Assembly (NCBI RefSeq): GCF_022179405.1
Contig: NZ_BPQT01000009.1
Coordinates: 1-64,000, forward strand
DNA: 64,000 nt
Direction of reading: 5' to 3'
Source of the DNA: Methylobacterium marchantiae
GTDB lineage: Bacteria; Pseudomonadota; Alphaproteobacteria; Rhizobiales; Beijerinckiaceae
The translations under genes were made by a program, and so were the position numbers. The notes beneath the pieces are model-generated. The model was not told where the DNA came from. It saw only the letters and a list, made by a program, of their open reading frames with translations, and made no database searches. Shown one piece after another: positions 24,991-35,427 of this stretch (positions within the stretch are counted from its first letter, which is position 1; the number at the start of each line of letters is the position of its first letter).

Positions 24991-26007
24991 TCAGCGGCCG
25001 GTCGTCAGCATGATCTTGCCGAGATGGGCGCTCGACTCCATGAGTTCGTGGGCACGTGCCGCCTCCTCCAGGGGGAACGTGGCGTGGATGATCGGACGGA
25101 TCGTCCCCGATTCGAGAAGCGGCCACACGTCCCGCGCCAGGCCACGCGCGATGGCGGCTTTCTCCGGCTTCGGCCGGGCGCGCAGGGTGGCGCCCGTGAA
25201 GGTGAGGCGCTTCATCATGATCGGCGTCATGCTGAAGGCATCGACCTTGTAGCCCTGCATGAAGGCGATCTGGACGAGGCGCCCCTCGATGGCGAGCGCC
25301 GAGAGGTTCTTCGCCAGATACGGCGCGCCGACCATGTCGAGGATCACGTCGACGCCCGAGCCGTCGGTGAGGGCCTTCACCCGCTCGACGAAATCCTCCT
25401 CGCGATAGTTGATCGCCGCCTCGGCGCCGAGTTCGCGGCAGAAGTCGCATTTCTCGGCCGAACCTGCCGTGGCGAAGACCCGGGCGCCGTGATGCTTGGC
25501 GATCTGGATCGCCGTCGATCCGATGCCGCTCGATCCGCCATGGACGAGGAAGGCCTCGCCGGGCTGGAGACGGCCGCGTTCGATAACCGTGGAATAGACG
25601 GTGAAGTAGTTCTCGGGGATGCCCGCCGCCTCGACGAGGGACAGGGGGGCGGGGCGCGGGAGGCATTGCCCGACCTCGGCAACGGAGAATTCAGCGTAAC
25701 CGCCGCTGATCGTCAATGCGCAGACCTCCTCGCCGATGGCGAAGCCCTCCGCGCCCTCGCCGAGCGCGACGATCCGGCCGGCCACTTCGAGGCCCGGTAT
25801 CTCGGTGGCGCCCTTCGGCGGCGGATACTTGCCCTCGCGCTGCTGGATGTCGGGTCGGTTCACGCCCGCCGCCACGACTTCGATGAGGACCTGACCCGAA
25901 CCGGGCCGGGGCAGCGGCACCGTCTCCAGCGTCAGGACATCGGCCCCGCCTGCTCCTGCGAACCGGATCTGGCGCATGGTCTCGGGCAGGTCTGGGCTTG
26001 ACGTCAT
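24991..26007 (-). CDS. NAD(P)H:quinone oxidoreductase (zinc-independent MDR family)
   Basis: A 338-residue medium-chain dehydrogenase/reductase of the quinone-oxidoreductase type (PIG3/QOR-like). The GroES-like N-domain contains GVNRPDIQQREGKYPPP; the nucleotide-binding motif is VHGGSSGIGSTAIQIAK, without the structural zinc cysteines. It probably reduces quinones or enones with NADPH in the cytoplasm. The ATG at 26007 is preceded by GGAGAAG; the frame continues upstream with an ATG at 26040 and beyond. It lies next to upp on the same strand, 110 bp away. Confidence 0.9.
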   Translation of the reverse strand: MTSSPDLPETMRQIRFAGAGGADVLTLETVPLPRPGSGQVLIEVVAAGVNRPDIQQREGKYPPPKGATEIPGLEVAGRIVALGEGAEGFAIGEEVCALTISGGYAEFSVAEVGQCLPRPAPLSLVEAAGIPENYFTVYSTVIERGRLQPGEAFLVHGGSSGIGSTAIQIAKHHGARVFATAGSAEKCDFCRELGAEAAINYREEDFVERVKALTDGSGVDVILDMVGAPYLAKNLSALAIEGRLVQIAFMQGYKVDAFSMTPIMMKRLTFTGATLRARPKPEKAAIARGLARDVWPLLESGTIRPIIHATFPLEEAARAHELMESSAHLGKIMLTTGR

Positions 26008-26117
26008 CGCATCACTTCTCCGGTTGGCGTGACCCGTCATGTGCGGCCGGAGCGCGTCTTGGCAAGGGCGAGTAGCCTCGGCGACGACACGTGCCCTCAA
26101 GGCGACGTCGTTCTACG

Positions 26118-26756
26118 TCAGCGCGTACCGTACATCCGGTCACCGGCATCGCCGAGGCCGGGCACGATGTAGCCGTGGTCGTTGAGATGGCTGTCGATGG
26201 AGGCGGTCCAGACCGGCACGTCGGGATGCGTCGCCTGAAGCTTCGCGACACCTTCGGGAGCCGCGAGCAGACAGACGAAGCGCAGGTCACGTGCGCCGCG
26301 CTGCTTGAGGAGATCGATCGCCGCGATGGCGGAATTGGCGGTGGCGAGCATCGGGTCGAGGACGAGGACGGTCCGGTCCGCGAGGTCGGACGGCGCCTTG
26401 AAATAATATTCGACCGCCTCCAGCGTGTCCGGGTCGCGATAGAGGCCGACATGCGCCACGCGGGCCGAGGGCACCAGCGAGAGCATGCCGTCGAGGAAGC
26501 CGACGCCGGCGCGCAGGATCGGTGCGAGGACGAGCTTCTTGCCGGCGATCTGCGGCGCTTCCATCGCCTGGATCGGTGTCTCGATCATCACGCGCTCCAG
26601 AGGCAGGTCGCGGGTGACCTCGTAGGCGAGCAGCATGCCGATCTCGTTGAGGATCTGGCGGAAGCCCTTGGTGGAGCGCTCCTTCTGCCGCAGCAGGGTC
26701 AATTTGTGCTGGACGAGGGGATGGCCGACCACCGTGACCGATGCCCGCGCGTCCAT
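26118..26756 (-). CDS. upp: Uracil phosphoribosyltransferase
   Basis: A 212-residue salvage enzyme converting uracil and PRPP to UMP. Family motifs are [13 protein letters not shown] at the N-terminus, [13 protein letters not shown], the PRPP loop [17 protein letters not shown] and the C-terminal [16 protein letters not shown], which binds uracil. The start [10 protein letters not shown] matches the family length, but in-frame starts at 26795 (ATG, with AGGGG upstream) and 26804 (GTG) are possible. In the PRPP loop the more usual Thr-Gly-Gly is Thr-Ala-Asn, seen in some alphaproteobacterial homologues. Confidence 0.94.
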   Translation of the reverse strand: MDARASVTVVGHPLVQHKLTLLRQKERSTKGFRQILNEIGMLLAYEVTRDLPLERVMIETPIQAMEAPQIAGKKLVLAPILRAGVGFLDGMLSLVPSARVAHVGLYRDPDTLEAVEYYFKAPSDLADRTVLVLDPMLATANSAIAAIDLLKQRGARDLRFVCLLAAPEGVAKLQATHPDVPVWTASIDSHLNDHGYIVPGLGDAGDRMYGTR

Positions 26757-26935
26757 CCCCTGACTGCCTGTCCCTCGACCGCCCGCATCCTGCATCGCTC
26801 GCACTCCCCTGAGACCTGGCCATCCGATTCGAGACCGGGACCCGACCGGCGACGGCTGTTATGGCCCGCCATCTGGTGAAAGCCAGGTGAAGGCACGTAC
26901 CGACGCCAAGAACGAGAGTGAGACCCGGCCCCCCG

Positions 26936-27229
26936 ATGACGTTCTTTCAACGACGATCGCCGATGAGCAAGTCCGCCCGGAACGACAGGGTTCGCTATCG
27001 CGCCACCTTTCTCAACACCCTCGGGACATCCCTGGTGATGATCGGCTTCCTGCTGCCGGGCATGCGTCTCTACGAGGGGTACGACCATCGGCTCACGCGG
27101 TCCGAGGCATGGGCGGTTTCGCTGAAATTCCTGCAGACCGAGCCGGGCGCGGTCAGCATGTCGGCGCTGATCATCGGATTCTGCCTGCACTTCATCGCGC
27201 TGCATCACCTCAGGAAGCTCGAGGATTGA
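26936..27229 (+). CDS. Small two-helix membrane protein, unknown function
   Basis: A 97-residue protein with two predicted membrane helices (LNTLGTSLVMIGFLLPGM and SMSALIIGFCLHFIAL) and basic ends. It resembles small uncharacterised membrane proteins of Hyphomicrobiales. The start is uncertain: ATG at 26936 and 26963 and GTG at 26918 are all in frame, none with a strong ribosome site. It is convergent with the DUF2852 gene and separated from it by a minus-strand terminator. Confidence 0.6.
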   Translation: MTFFQRRSPMSKSARNDRVRYRATFLNTLGTSLVMIGFLLPGMRLYEGYDHRLTRSEAWAVSLKFLQTEPGAVSMSALIIGFCLHFIALHHLRKLED

Positions 27230-27262
27230 ACCCAGAGCGGGCCGGCGATCCCACCACGCATG

Positions 27263-27297
27263 AAAAAGGCCCCCGGCCACATGGCCGGGAGCCCTCG
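27263..27297 (-). terminator. Terminator of the DUF2852 gene
   Basis: On the minus strand GGCTCCCGGCC and GGCCGGGGGCC form a GC stem around a 4-nt loop, followed by TTTTT. It lies about 20 bp past the DUF2852 stop codon. Confidence 0.85.
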
Positions 27298-27318
27298 ATT
27301 CTCGGCGTATGGCAGCGC

Positions 27319-27774
27319 TCAGACGCTCTGCGACGGTCCGCCGTTGCCGCGCTTGGCCATGAAGGCGTCGAACTGCTCGCGATCCTTGGCGCGCTTCAGC
27401 TCGTCGACGAACTCGGCGAAGGCCCGGCTCTCTTCCTGCAGCGCCTTGCGCTGGGCATCGAGCCTGTCGAGCTCCGAACGACGGTACTCGTCAAAGGCGA
27501 GGTTGCCGGTGCCGCGCAGGTCGGCCGCCTCGAAGGCCCGGGCGAAGCGCGACTTACGCATACCGGCCTGCCAGTCGGCGCCGCGGCCGACCATGCCACG
27601 CAGTTCGGAGAGCGCAGGGTAGCCCGCGACCTTCCAGGCGATGTAGGCCGCCGCCAGCGGCCACCAGTAGATGAATGCGACGACGACGGCGCCGATCTCG
27701 AACGAACGGCGGGGAAACGGACCACTGCGGCAGGCTTTGCCGGTGGCCCAGGGGGAGGTCGAGGAAAAGCTCAC
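27319..27774 (-). CDS. DUF2852 domain protein
   Basis: A 151-residue protein with one N-terminal membrane helix (IGAVVVAFIYWWPLAAAYIAW) and a charged helical C-terminal half. The segment GNLAFDEYRRSELDRLDAQR is the hallmark of DUF2852, a family almost confined to alphaproteobacteria; the following 50 residues look coiled-coil. Function unknown. It has its own terminator downstream. A short basic Ser-rich N-terminus precedes the helix, so the first ATG seems right. Confidence 0.82.
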   Translation of the reverse strand: MSFSSTSPWATGKACRSGPFPRRSFEIGAVVVAFIYWWPLAAAYIAWKVAGYPALSELRGMVGRGADWQAGMRKSRFARAFEAADLRGTGNLAFDEYRRSELDRLDAQRKALQEESRAFAEFVDELKRAKDREQFDAFMAKRGNGGPSQSV

Positions 27775-27857
27775 GGCTCACAGCTCCGATGTTAATGTGA
27801 ACCACATTTACTTGCGGATGCAGGAGCGTGCTTTCAAGGGCCGGTCCGGGCCGGTTC

Positions 27858-28556
27858 TCAACCTGAGGCTCGCGGGCCTCCGGCGCCGTGGACGAAGGCG
27901 AGCACGCCCGCGCGCAGCAGCTCGTACTTGTCGGGCATTCCCGGCCCTTTCGGCAGGTGTCCCGATGCGGAAAGGGTCGAGAGCCCGTGCGAGAGGGCCC
28001 AGACTTCGAGGGCGATGAAGCGCGGCTCGACGCCTCCGAACCCTTCCGGAAACGTCGATTTCAAGGCTTCGAGCAGGAGGTCGAACGGGCTCGGCCGCGC
28101 GGGCGCATTGGAGGGATTAGGGCTCGCCGTCATGGGCGCGCCCCGCGTCTCGAAGATCGCGGCATAATAGCCCGGCTCCTCCTCGGCGAAGGCGAGATAG
28201 GCTTCGCCCATCCGTGTGAACCGCTCCAGAGGCGTGCCGCGCGAGGAGAGGGACCGGGCCAGTCGCTCGGCGAGATCGGTGAAGCCACGCCCGGCCACTT
28301 CTTCGAGCAGGGCCTCGCGTCCCCGGAAATGGCGGTAGAGCGCGGCCGGGGTCACGCCGACGAGGCGGGCCGCATCGACCAGGGTGAAGCCGCCGACGCC
28401 CCGCTCGGCGATGAACCGGCGCGCCGCCTCGATCAGCGCCTCTTTGAGGTTGCCGTGATGGTAGCTGCGCCGGTCTCCCGGTCCTTCACGCCAGGGTCGC
28501 ACTGAGTTCCATCCTCGACCGATTTCCCGGCACGCTCGCATGCAGGTTGCGAACAC
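27858..28556 (-). CDS. TetR/AcrR-family transcriptional regulator
   Basis: A 232-residue regulator. The helix-turn-helix domain (residues 30-90) includes HGNLKEALIEAARRFIAERG and the recognition-helix segment VGVTPAALYRHFRGREALLEEV; the remainder is a ligand/dimer domain of the WHG type (AYLAFAEEEPGYYAAIFETRG). It is divergent from the zinc-related COG0523 gene, sharing about 140 bp of promoter space, but whether it regulates that gene is unknown since the operator there looks Zur-like. The start is uncertain; an ATG five codons in (28541) is equally possible. Confidence 0.88.
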   Translation of the reverse strand: MFATCMRACREIGRGWNSVRPWREGPGDRRSYHHGNLKEALIEAARRFIAERGVGGFTLVDAARLVGVTPAALYRHFRGREALLEEVAGRGFTDLAERLARSLSSRGTPLERFTRMGEAYLAFAEEEPGYYAAIFETRGAPMTASPNPSNAPARPSPFDLLLEALKSTFPEGFGGVEPRFIALEVWALSHGLSTLSASGHLPKGPGMPDKYELLRAGVLAFVHGAGGPRASG

Positions 28557-28641
28557 GCCGAGACGCGCCCTCCCCTAACACGCGAGGGCTGCTTTTCGAC
28601 CCCCTTCTGTCTACCGCTCGACAGAGATTTTCCGTCATCGG

Positions 28642-28670
28642 TTGACAGTCGCGATCGATTGAAATGTAAC
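28642..28670 (+). promoter_or_regulatory. Sigma-70-type promoter of the COG0523 gene
   Basis: TTGACA at 28642-28647 and TGTAAC at 28665-28670 with 17-bp spacing. The -10 element lies inside the inverted repeat annotated next, so repressor binding would block the polymerase. Confidence 0.6.
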
Positions 28671-28687
28671 AGTATTACATTTCAATC
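28657..28687. promoter_or_regulatory. Zur-like operator, perfect 13-bp inverted repeat
   Basis: GATTGAAATGTAA, a 5-bp spacer, and the exact complement TTACATTTCAATC. The core GAAATGTAAC..TTACATTTC resembles the alphaproteobacterial Zur box (GAAATGTTAT-N-ATAACATTTC type). It ends 11 bp before the start of a COG0523 GTPase gene, a well-known Zur target class. Assignment to Zur is from recalled consensus, not a search. Confidence 0.75.
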
Positions 28688-28698
28688 GTGAGCTTCGG

Positions 28699-29919
28699 AT
28701 GTTACAGCGCGATCCCAGACTGCCCGTCACCGTCCTCTCCGGCTTTCTCGGCGCCGGCAAGACGACGCTGTTGAACCATGTCCTCAACAATCGCGAGGGC
28801 CGGCGCGTCGCCGTGATCGTCAACGACATGAGCGAGGTGAACATCGACGCAGCCCTGGTCCGCGAGGGCGGGGCGAACCTGTCCCGCACCGACGAGCGGC
28901 TGGTGGAGATGACCAACGGCTGCATCTGCTGCACCCTGCGCGACGACCTCCTCGCCGAGGTGCGCCGCCTCTCCGAGGAAGGACGGTTCGATTATCTCCT
29001 GATCGAAGGGACCGGCATCGCCGAGCCTCTGCCCGTGGCGAGCACCTTCTCCTTCCGCGACGAGGACGGGGCGGCCCTCAGCGACGTCGCCCGCCTGGAT
29101 ACGATGGTCACCGTGGTCGATGCGGTGAATCTCCTCCGCGACTACGGGTCGAGCGCGTTCCTCCGCGACCGGGGGGAGACCGCCGGCGAGGAGGATGCAC
29201 GGACCCTCGTCGATCTCCTGGTGGAGCAGATCGAGTTCGCCGACGTGATCGTCGTCAACAAGGCCGACGATGTCGGCGAGGATCAGCTCGCCCTGGTCCG
29301 CGCCGTCGTGCGCGGGCTCAATGCCGATGCCCGGATCGTCGAGGCCGCCTATGGCCGGGTGCCGCTGGGCGACATCCTGGAGACGGGGCTCTTCAGCGAG
29401 GAGAAGGCACAGGAGCACCCGCTCTGGTTCAAGGAACTCTACGGCGCGCATGAGCATGTGCCCGAGACCGAGGAATACGGGATCGGCTCCTTCGTCTACC
29501 GGGCCCGACGCCCGTTCGATCCGCGGGCCTTCCACGCCTTCACCAAGGCGACATGGCCGGGCCTCATCCGCGCGAAGGGCCATTTCTGGCTCGCGACCCG
29601 GCCCGACTGGGTGGGCGAATTCTCCCTCGCCGGTTCCATCGCGCGGGTCTCGCCGATGGGGGCATGGTGGGTCTGCGTGCCGAAATCGCGCTGGCCGGAC
29701 GACGCGGAGTGGCGCACCCACCTCGCGGAGAACTGGAGCGAGGCCTGGGGCGACCGGCGCCAGGAACTCGTCTTCATCGGAACGGGGCTCGACCGCGAGG
29801 CCATCACGAAGGCCCTCGATGCCTGCCTCGTGGGCGCGGAAGACGTGGCGCATTTCGATCCGGCGCCATACCGCTCCCTGCCCGATCCCTTCCCGGCATG
29901 GCGGCGCGAAGCGGCGTGA
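28699..29919 (+). CDS. COG0523 GTP-dependent zinc metallochaperone (ZigA/CobW family)
   Basis: A 406-residue G3E GTPase. Walker A is GFLGAGKTT (15-23), the CxCC metal motif is CICC (75-78) within [14 protein letters not shown], the Walker B-like [12 protein letters not shown] follows, and NKAD gives guanine specificity. The C-terminal CobW_C domain spans about 270-390. Such proteins insert zinc into target enzymes when zinc is scarce. The Zur-like operator and TTGACA promoter directly upstream support a zinc-starvation role rather than cobalamin synthesis, although a cobalamin enzyme occurs elsewhere in the window. Its stop overlaps the start of the next gene by one base (TGATG). Confidence 0.9.
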   Translation: MLQRDPRLPVTVLSGFLGAGKTTLLNHVLNNREGRRVAVIVNDMSEVNIDAALVREGGANLSRTDERLVEMTNGCICCTLRDDLLAEVRRLSEEGRFDYLLIEGTGIAEPLPVASTFSFRDEDGAALSDVARLDTMVTVVDAVNLLRDYGSSAFLRDRGETAGEEDARTLVDLLVEQIEFADVIVVNKADDVGEDQLALVRAVVRGLNADARIVEAAYGRVPLGDILETGLFSEEKAQEHPLWFKELYGAHEHVPETEEYGIGSFVYRARRPFDPRAFHAFTKATWPGLIRAKGHFWLATRPDWVGEFSLAGSIARVSPMGAWWVCVPKSRWPDDAEWRTHLAENWSEAWGDRRQELVFIGTGLDREAITKALDACLVGAEDVAHFDPAPYRSLPDPFPAWRREAA

Positions 29920-30227
29920 TGGCGTTCTTCTCGCTGAAAGACTCCCGCACCCGCTCGGCGGCACGCTCGGCCGTCGCGGCGAAGCTGAAGGAAGAGCTTC
30001 GCGCCGCCCTGTCGCTCGGCGAGGACGACATCCTCGCCGTCAACGAGATCGCCTGCGCCGAGCCGGGCTGCGCCGATCGCGAGACCATCGTCCTGGTGAT
30101 GCGGGCCGGCGAACCGACCCGCGCATTGCGGATCGCGCATGGGATGGAAGCGGTCGGGCCGGACGACATCGCCCGGCTGGGCGCCGAGGAGCGTGCCTTC
30201 CGGCGTGAAGCCGTAGCTCGGGCCTAG
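29919..30227 (+). CDS. Conserved small protein co-transcribed with the COG0523 GTPase
   Basis: A 102-residue soluble protein whose ATG overlaps the preceding stop codon (TGATG), so it is translationally coupled to the GTPase and under the same Zur-like operator. The centre reads EIACAEPGCADRETIVLVM, with two cysteines spaced C-x4-C and a Pro-Gly turn; I recall similar small alphaproteobacterial proteins (sequence around I-x-C-x-x-P-G-C-P-x-x-E-T-V) of no established function. The cysteine pair plus context makes a zinc-related partner or target plausible, but this is inference. Its stop codon shares CTAG with the convergent DUF1192 gene. Confidence 0.75.
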   Translation: MAFFSLKDSRTRSAARSAVAAKLKEELRAALSLGEDDILAVNEIACAEPGCADRETIVLVMRAGEPTRALRIAHGMEAVGPDDIARLGAEERAFRREAVARA

Positions 30228-30415
30228 AGTTTGAAGATCGACGACGCCCGATCCAGCGCCGTCTTCTTGGCGGATCGCGCCGCCTCCAGTCGCTCGATCT
30301 CGGTCTGCAGCAGCGCGAGGCGCTGCGTGATCTCGTCGACCGAGAGCGTGTCGAGGCTTTCCCCGATCACGTGGGAGACCGGGCGTTTCGGCCGGTCGGT
30401 ATCGTCGTCGCGCAT
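30224..30415 (-). CDS. DUF1192 small coiled-coil protein
   Basis: A 63-residue protein: a basic/polar start (MRDDDTDRPKRP), then LDTLSVDEITQRLALLQTEIERLEAARSAKK, the helical signature of DUF1192, a small family of alphaproteobacteria of unknown function. The ATG at 30415 is preferred over a GTG four codons upstream. Its stop codon overlaps the stop of the convergent small gene in the palindrome CTAG at 30224-30227. Confidence 0.8.
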   Translation of the reverse strand: MRDDDTDRPKRPVSHVIGESLDTLSVDEITQRLALLQTEIERLEAARSAKKTALDRASSIFKL

Positions 30416-30453
30416 CGCTTCGTTCACCCTCGCTCGTCCTCGGACCGGCAGCT

Positions 30454-31359
30454 CTAGCGCGAGACCGCCCGCGCGCGCTGCCGGTCGCCGGCATATTGCT
30501 TGAGGAAGGTCGTCATCTCCGACAATTCCGGCGCCTTCGAGCGGAAGGTGACCGAGAGCGCGAGCAGCGTGTCGGCATGGTCGAGGCCGGAATAGATCCG
30601 CTCCTGCACCGGGACGCGAACCGTGCGCAGGCGGGCGGCGAGGCTCTGGGTGTTGCGCGGGCGGACAATGGTGTCGGCGTCGCCCGAGGCGAGGAAGGCC
30701 GGCGGCGAATGCGGACCGGCGAAGGTGATAGGCTGGGTTTCGGCCGGATCGGGCGCCTCTCCGAAGAGGTCGCGGGAGGTATCCTGGTCGAAGGGGTAGA
30801 AATCGTAGGGTCCCGACAGGCCGGCCACTGCACGGATCACCTTCGGATCGACGCCGGCCTTGCGCAGGTAGCGCGGATCGAGTCCGAGCATCACCGCATT
30901 GTAGGCTCCGGCGGAATGACCCGCGAGGACGATGCGGCGCGGATCGCCGCCATATTCGGCGATGTTGTCGCGGACCCAGGCGATGGCGGCGGCACCGTCA
31001 TCGAGGAAATCGGGGAACCGCACTTCCGGATAGACGCGGTAATCGGGAATGACGGTGACGAAGCCCTGCGCCGCAAGCGCCTGCCCCACGAACTCGTAAT
31101 CGTCCTTCGCGCCGGATTTCCACGAGCCGCCGTAGAAGAACACCAGCACCGTTGCATCCGTGGCGCCGCCGACGGGCGTGAAGACGTCGAGGCGCTGGCG
31201 CGGATGGGTCCCGAAGGCCGCGTTCTTCTGGACGAGTCTCCCGCCCGGGTCGCGGGGGCCGATCGCATCGAACAGGGCGAGGGGCGAACAGGCCGTGACC
31301 GCGAAGGCGGCGAGAGCGAGGCAGACGAGCGTGGCGAAAGCGGCGAAGGCGCGGGTCAT
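30454..31359 (-). CDS. Alpha/beta-hydrolase (BD-FAE-type esterase), probable lipoprotein
   Basis: A 301-residue hydrolase. The signal segment ends AVTAC, a plausible lipobox, so it may be anchored in the envelope. The oxyanion region FFYGGSWKSG and nucleophile GHSAGAYNAV identify a carboxylesterase/lipase of the BD-FAE group; Asp and His of the triad are probably in SGDADTIV and GLDHADTL. Substrate unknown. ATG at 31359 starts the signal peptide; an ATG nine codons upstream is less likely. It precedes no obvious operon partner, with the lytic transglycosylase 82 bp upstream in the same direction. Confidence 0.85.
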   Translation of the reverse strand: MTRAFAAFATLVCLALAAFAVTACSPLALFDAIGPRDPGGRLVQKNAAFGTHPRQRLDVFTPVGGATDATVLVFFYGGSWKSGAKDDYEFVGQALAAQGFVTVIPDYRVYPEVRFPDFLDDGAAAIAWVRDNIAEYGGDPRRIVLAGHSAGAYNAVMLGLDPRYLRKAGVDPKVIRAVAGLSGPYDFYPFDQDTSRDLFGEAPDPAETQPITFAGPHSPPAFLASGDADTIVRPRNTQSLAARLRTVRVPVQERIYSGLDHADTLLALSVTFRSKAPELSEMTTFLKQYAGDRQRARAVSR

Positions 31360-31441
31360 GCATCTCTCAGACGGGGAAACGAACACCCGAATGACACGCC
31401 CGTCGCGGCGGATTCATGACCGGAACGGGGAAATTCCCATT

Positions 31442-32317
31442 TCAGGTCCGCAACACGATGCAGGCACCCCCGGCCTTGCGGATCCGACCGCACAGAATGT
31501 CGCCCGCCGCCCTGCTCTCGGCCGGAATGCGGATCCTGTAGAAGGCGCGCGTCCCGCGGCTCCGCAGGCGCGTCCCGATGATCATCGGGCGTACCTCGCC
31601 GATCACCCCGGCATAGAGGCTCCTGGTGCGGGAAAAGCTCTGCAGCGCAAGGGATTTCGAGAAGTTGCCGGCGAGCTGGATGCCCCAGGGCGCGGCCGGC
31701 CCTTCGTTGCCGCCGAGCGCGAAGCGATCGCCGCGGGAGGGAATGCGCAGGGCGGCCGTGACCTGGAGGCAGGTCTTCGGCGGCTCCCCCTTCGTTGGTT
31801 CGCTCTCATTGCTTCCCGCTTCGGCGCCATTCACGGCAGCGCCGCCCCGCCAATCCTCCGCCGGAGCGCCGGTGATCGCCAGGACGTAGGCCCGTGTCTC
31901 GGCGGGGAGGCCGCCGGTCCCGGCGAGCCAGCCCGAAACACGGCCCGCGCCACCGTTATAAGCCGCCGCAGCGAGGCCGAGATTGCCGAACTGGCGGTTG
32001 AGATCGGCGAGCAGGTGCGCCGCGTGCGGGATCGCCTGCTCCGGATCGAACGGATCGGTCAGCCCGCGTTCGCGCGCCGTACCCGGCATGAACTGGGCGA
32101 CGCCCTGCGCACCCACCGGGCTCACCGCGGTCACGCGGAAGCTGCTCTCCCGCCAGATCAGCCTCGTCAGGAACGGCACCGGCAGGCTGCGGGCCCTGGC
32201 CGCATCCTCGATGAGGCGGCAGAGAGCCTGTTCCACGGTCTCCGTCGCCACCTCGGCCGAGGCGGGCGTGGCGGCGAGAAGCGGGAGCAGCAGGGCAAGG
32301 CGGCGCAGGGATGTCAC
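31442..32317 (-). CDS. Periplasmic lytic transglycosylase (SLT domain)
   Basis: A 291-residue exported protein with a Sec signal ending ATPASA. The SLT domain (about 30-150) has catalytic Glu in LIWRESSFR, then GAQGVAQFMPGTA and AAAYNGGAGRVSGWL, cleaving the MurNAc-GlcNAc bond of peptidoglycan with anhydro-ring formation. The C-terminal ~110 residues (from TCLQVTAAL) contain ALQSFSRTRSLYAGVIGEV-like sequence resembling a SPOR domain, which binds denuded glycans, often at division sites. It is divergent from the yejF-like gene. Confidence 0.88.
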   Translation of the reverse strand: MTSLRRLALLLPLLAATPASAEVATETVEQALCRLIEDAARARSLPVPFLTRLIWRESSFRVTAVSPVGAQGVAQFMPGTARERGLTDPFDPEQAIPHAAHLLADLNRQFGNLGLAAAAYNGGAGRVSGWLAGTGGLPAETRAYVLAITGAPAEDWRGGAAVNGAEAGSNESEPTKGEPPKTCLQVTAALRIPSRGDRFALGGNEGPAAPWGIQLAGNFSKSLALQSFSRTRSLYAGVIGEVRPMIIGTRLRSRGTRAFYRIRIPAESRAAGDILCGRIRKAGGACIVLRT

Positions 32318-32430
32318 GCGGCGTTTGTAGTGGCGTCTCGCTCCGGATCAATCGCCGTTCGCCGATCACATCGCGCCGCGCTATAAGGACAGCGATCCTT
32401 CTTCCATCCGGACCCGGTGCCAGCACCTCG

Positions 32431-34059
<1,629 letters not shown>

Positions 34060-34080
34060 AGACAACGAACAACGAGTACG

Positions 34081-35301
34081 ATGGCGCGCGTCCTCCTGAT
34101 TGTCCTCGATTCGGTCGGCATCGGCGGCGGCCCGGATGCGGCCCGCTACGGCGACGAGGGATCGGACACGCTCGGCCATATCGCCGAGGCCTGTTCCCGA
34201 GGCGCCGGAGACAGGGAGGGCCTTCGGAAAGGGAACCTGCATCTGCCCAACCTCGCGCGTCTCGGCTTCGGTCTCGCGGCAGCGGGCGCGAGCGGCCGGG
34301 TTCCTCCCGGTCTGGAACCCATCGGCCCCTTAGCCGGCGCCTACGGCCATGCGGTTGAGACCGCCCCCGGCAAGGACACGCCTTCGGGCCATTGGGAGAT
34401 CGCGGGAGCGCCGGTCATCGAGGAATGGGGCTACTTTCCGGATACCCTGCCGGCCTTTCCGGCAGCGCTCACCGAGGCGCTGACCGCGCAGGCCGGCCTG
34501 CCCGGCATCCTCGGCGATTGCCATGCGGCCGGCGTGCCGATCATCGAACGCTTCGGGGACGAGCATGTCCGGACGGGAAAGCCGATCTGCTACACCTCGG
34601 CCGACAGCGTCTTCCAGATCGCTGCGCACGAAGAGACGTTCGGGCTGGAGCGGCTCTACGAACTCTGCCGGATCGCCCGCGACCTCTGCGATCCCTACCG
34701 TATTGGTCGCGTCATTGCCCGGCCCTTCGTCGGCTCGGCGGAGACCGGGTTCAGGCGGACCTCGCGCCGCAAGGATTACGCGACGCAGCCTCCCGGCGAG
34801 ACCCTGCTCGACCGGCTCGTGACGAGGGGCCGCCCCGTCGTCAGCGTCGGCAAGATCGGCGACATCTTCGCCCACCGGTCCACCGGGCAGGAGATCAAGC
34901 CGGCCGGCAACGCCGCCTGTCTCGATGCGGCACTCACCGCGTTCCGAGACTTGCCGGAGGGCGGGCTCGTCTTCCTCAACCTCGTGGATTTCGATACCGA
35001 ATACGGTCATCGCCGTGACGTGCCGGGCTACGCTGCGGAGCTCGAAGCGTTCGACGTCCGGCTACCGGAGATTCATGCGGTACTCGGCCGGGGCGACGTC
35101 TGCATCGTCACCGCCGACCACGGCAACGACCCGACCTGGACCGGCACGGAGCATACCCGCGAGCAGGTGCCGATCCTCGCCTTCGGGCCGGCAGTAAGGG
35201 CGGAAGCCCTGGAGCGCCGGAAGACCTTCGCCGATATCGGCGCCTCGGTGGCGCACCATCTCGGGATCGGAGAATTGGAGCGGGGTGCGTCTTGGTGGTG
35301 A
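34081..35301 (+). CDS. deoB: Phosphopentomutase DeoB
   Basis: A 406-residue alkaline-phosphatase-superfamily enzyme interconverting ribose/deoxyribose 1- and 5-phosphate in nucleoside catabolism. Metal ligands appear in VLDSVGIGG at the N-terminus, VGKIGDIF and [10 protein letters not shown] near the C-terminus; the substrate region includes [12 protein letters not shown] and [18 protein letters not shown]. It follows the YejF-type ATPase gene by 21 bp, so may be read from the same transcript, perhaps linking import of nucleoside- or peptide-type solutes with use, though that is speculation. Confidence 0.96.
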   Translation: MARVLLIVLDSVGIGGGPDAARYGDEGSDTLGHIAEACSRGAGDREGLRKGNLHLPNLARLGFGLAAAGASGRVPPGLEPIGPLAGAYGHAVETAPGKDTPSGHWEIAGAPVIEEWGYFPDTLPAFPAALTEALTAQAGLPGILGDCHAAGVPIIERFGDEHVRTGKPICYTSADSVFQIAAHEETFGLERLYELCRIARDLCDPYRIGRVIARPFVGSAETGFRRTSRRKDYATQPPGETLLDRLVTRGRPVVSVGKIGDIFAHRSTGQEIKPAGNAACLDAALTAFRDLPEGGLVFLNLVDFDTEYGHRRDVPGYAAELEAFDVRLPEIHAVLGRGDVCIVTADHGNDPTWTGTEHTREQVPILAFGPAVRAEALERRKTFADIGASVAHHLGIGELERGASWW

Positions 35302-35382
35302 AGGCTCGTAGGTCCAAGGTCTCGAAGCCGGTTCGACACCGGTGTTCCTACCCGAAACCCTCATACTGAAGTCGAGACAAAG

Positions 35383-35404
35383 AAAAGGCCGAGAGCCTCT
35401 TCGG
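35383..35404 (-). terminator. Weak terminator candidate after the thioesterase gene
   Basis: On the minus strand an imperfect GC hairpin (CCGAAGAGGCTCTCGG) is followed by CC and TTTTC, about 24 bp beyond the thioesterase stop. The stem is imperfect. Confidence 0.35.
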
Positions 35405-35427
35405 GATTGCGCGGATCACACCAGCCC

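Noticed and set aside
35328-35344. A tRNA T-arm-like sequence (GCCGG-TTCGACA-CCGGT) after deoB
   Set aside because: No matching acceptor, D-arm or anticodon arm could be built around it; the stem alone is insufficient for a tRNA call.
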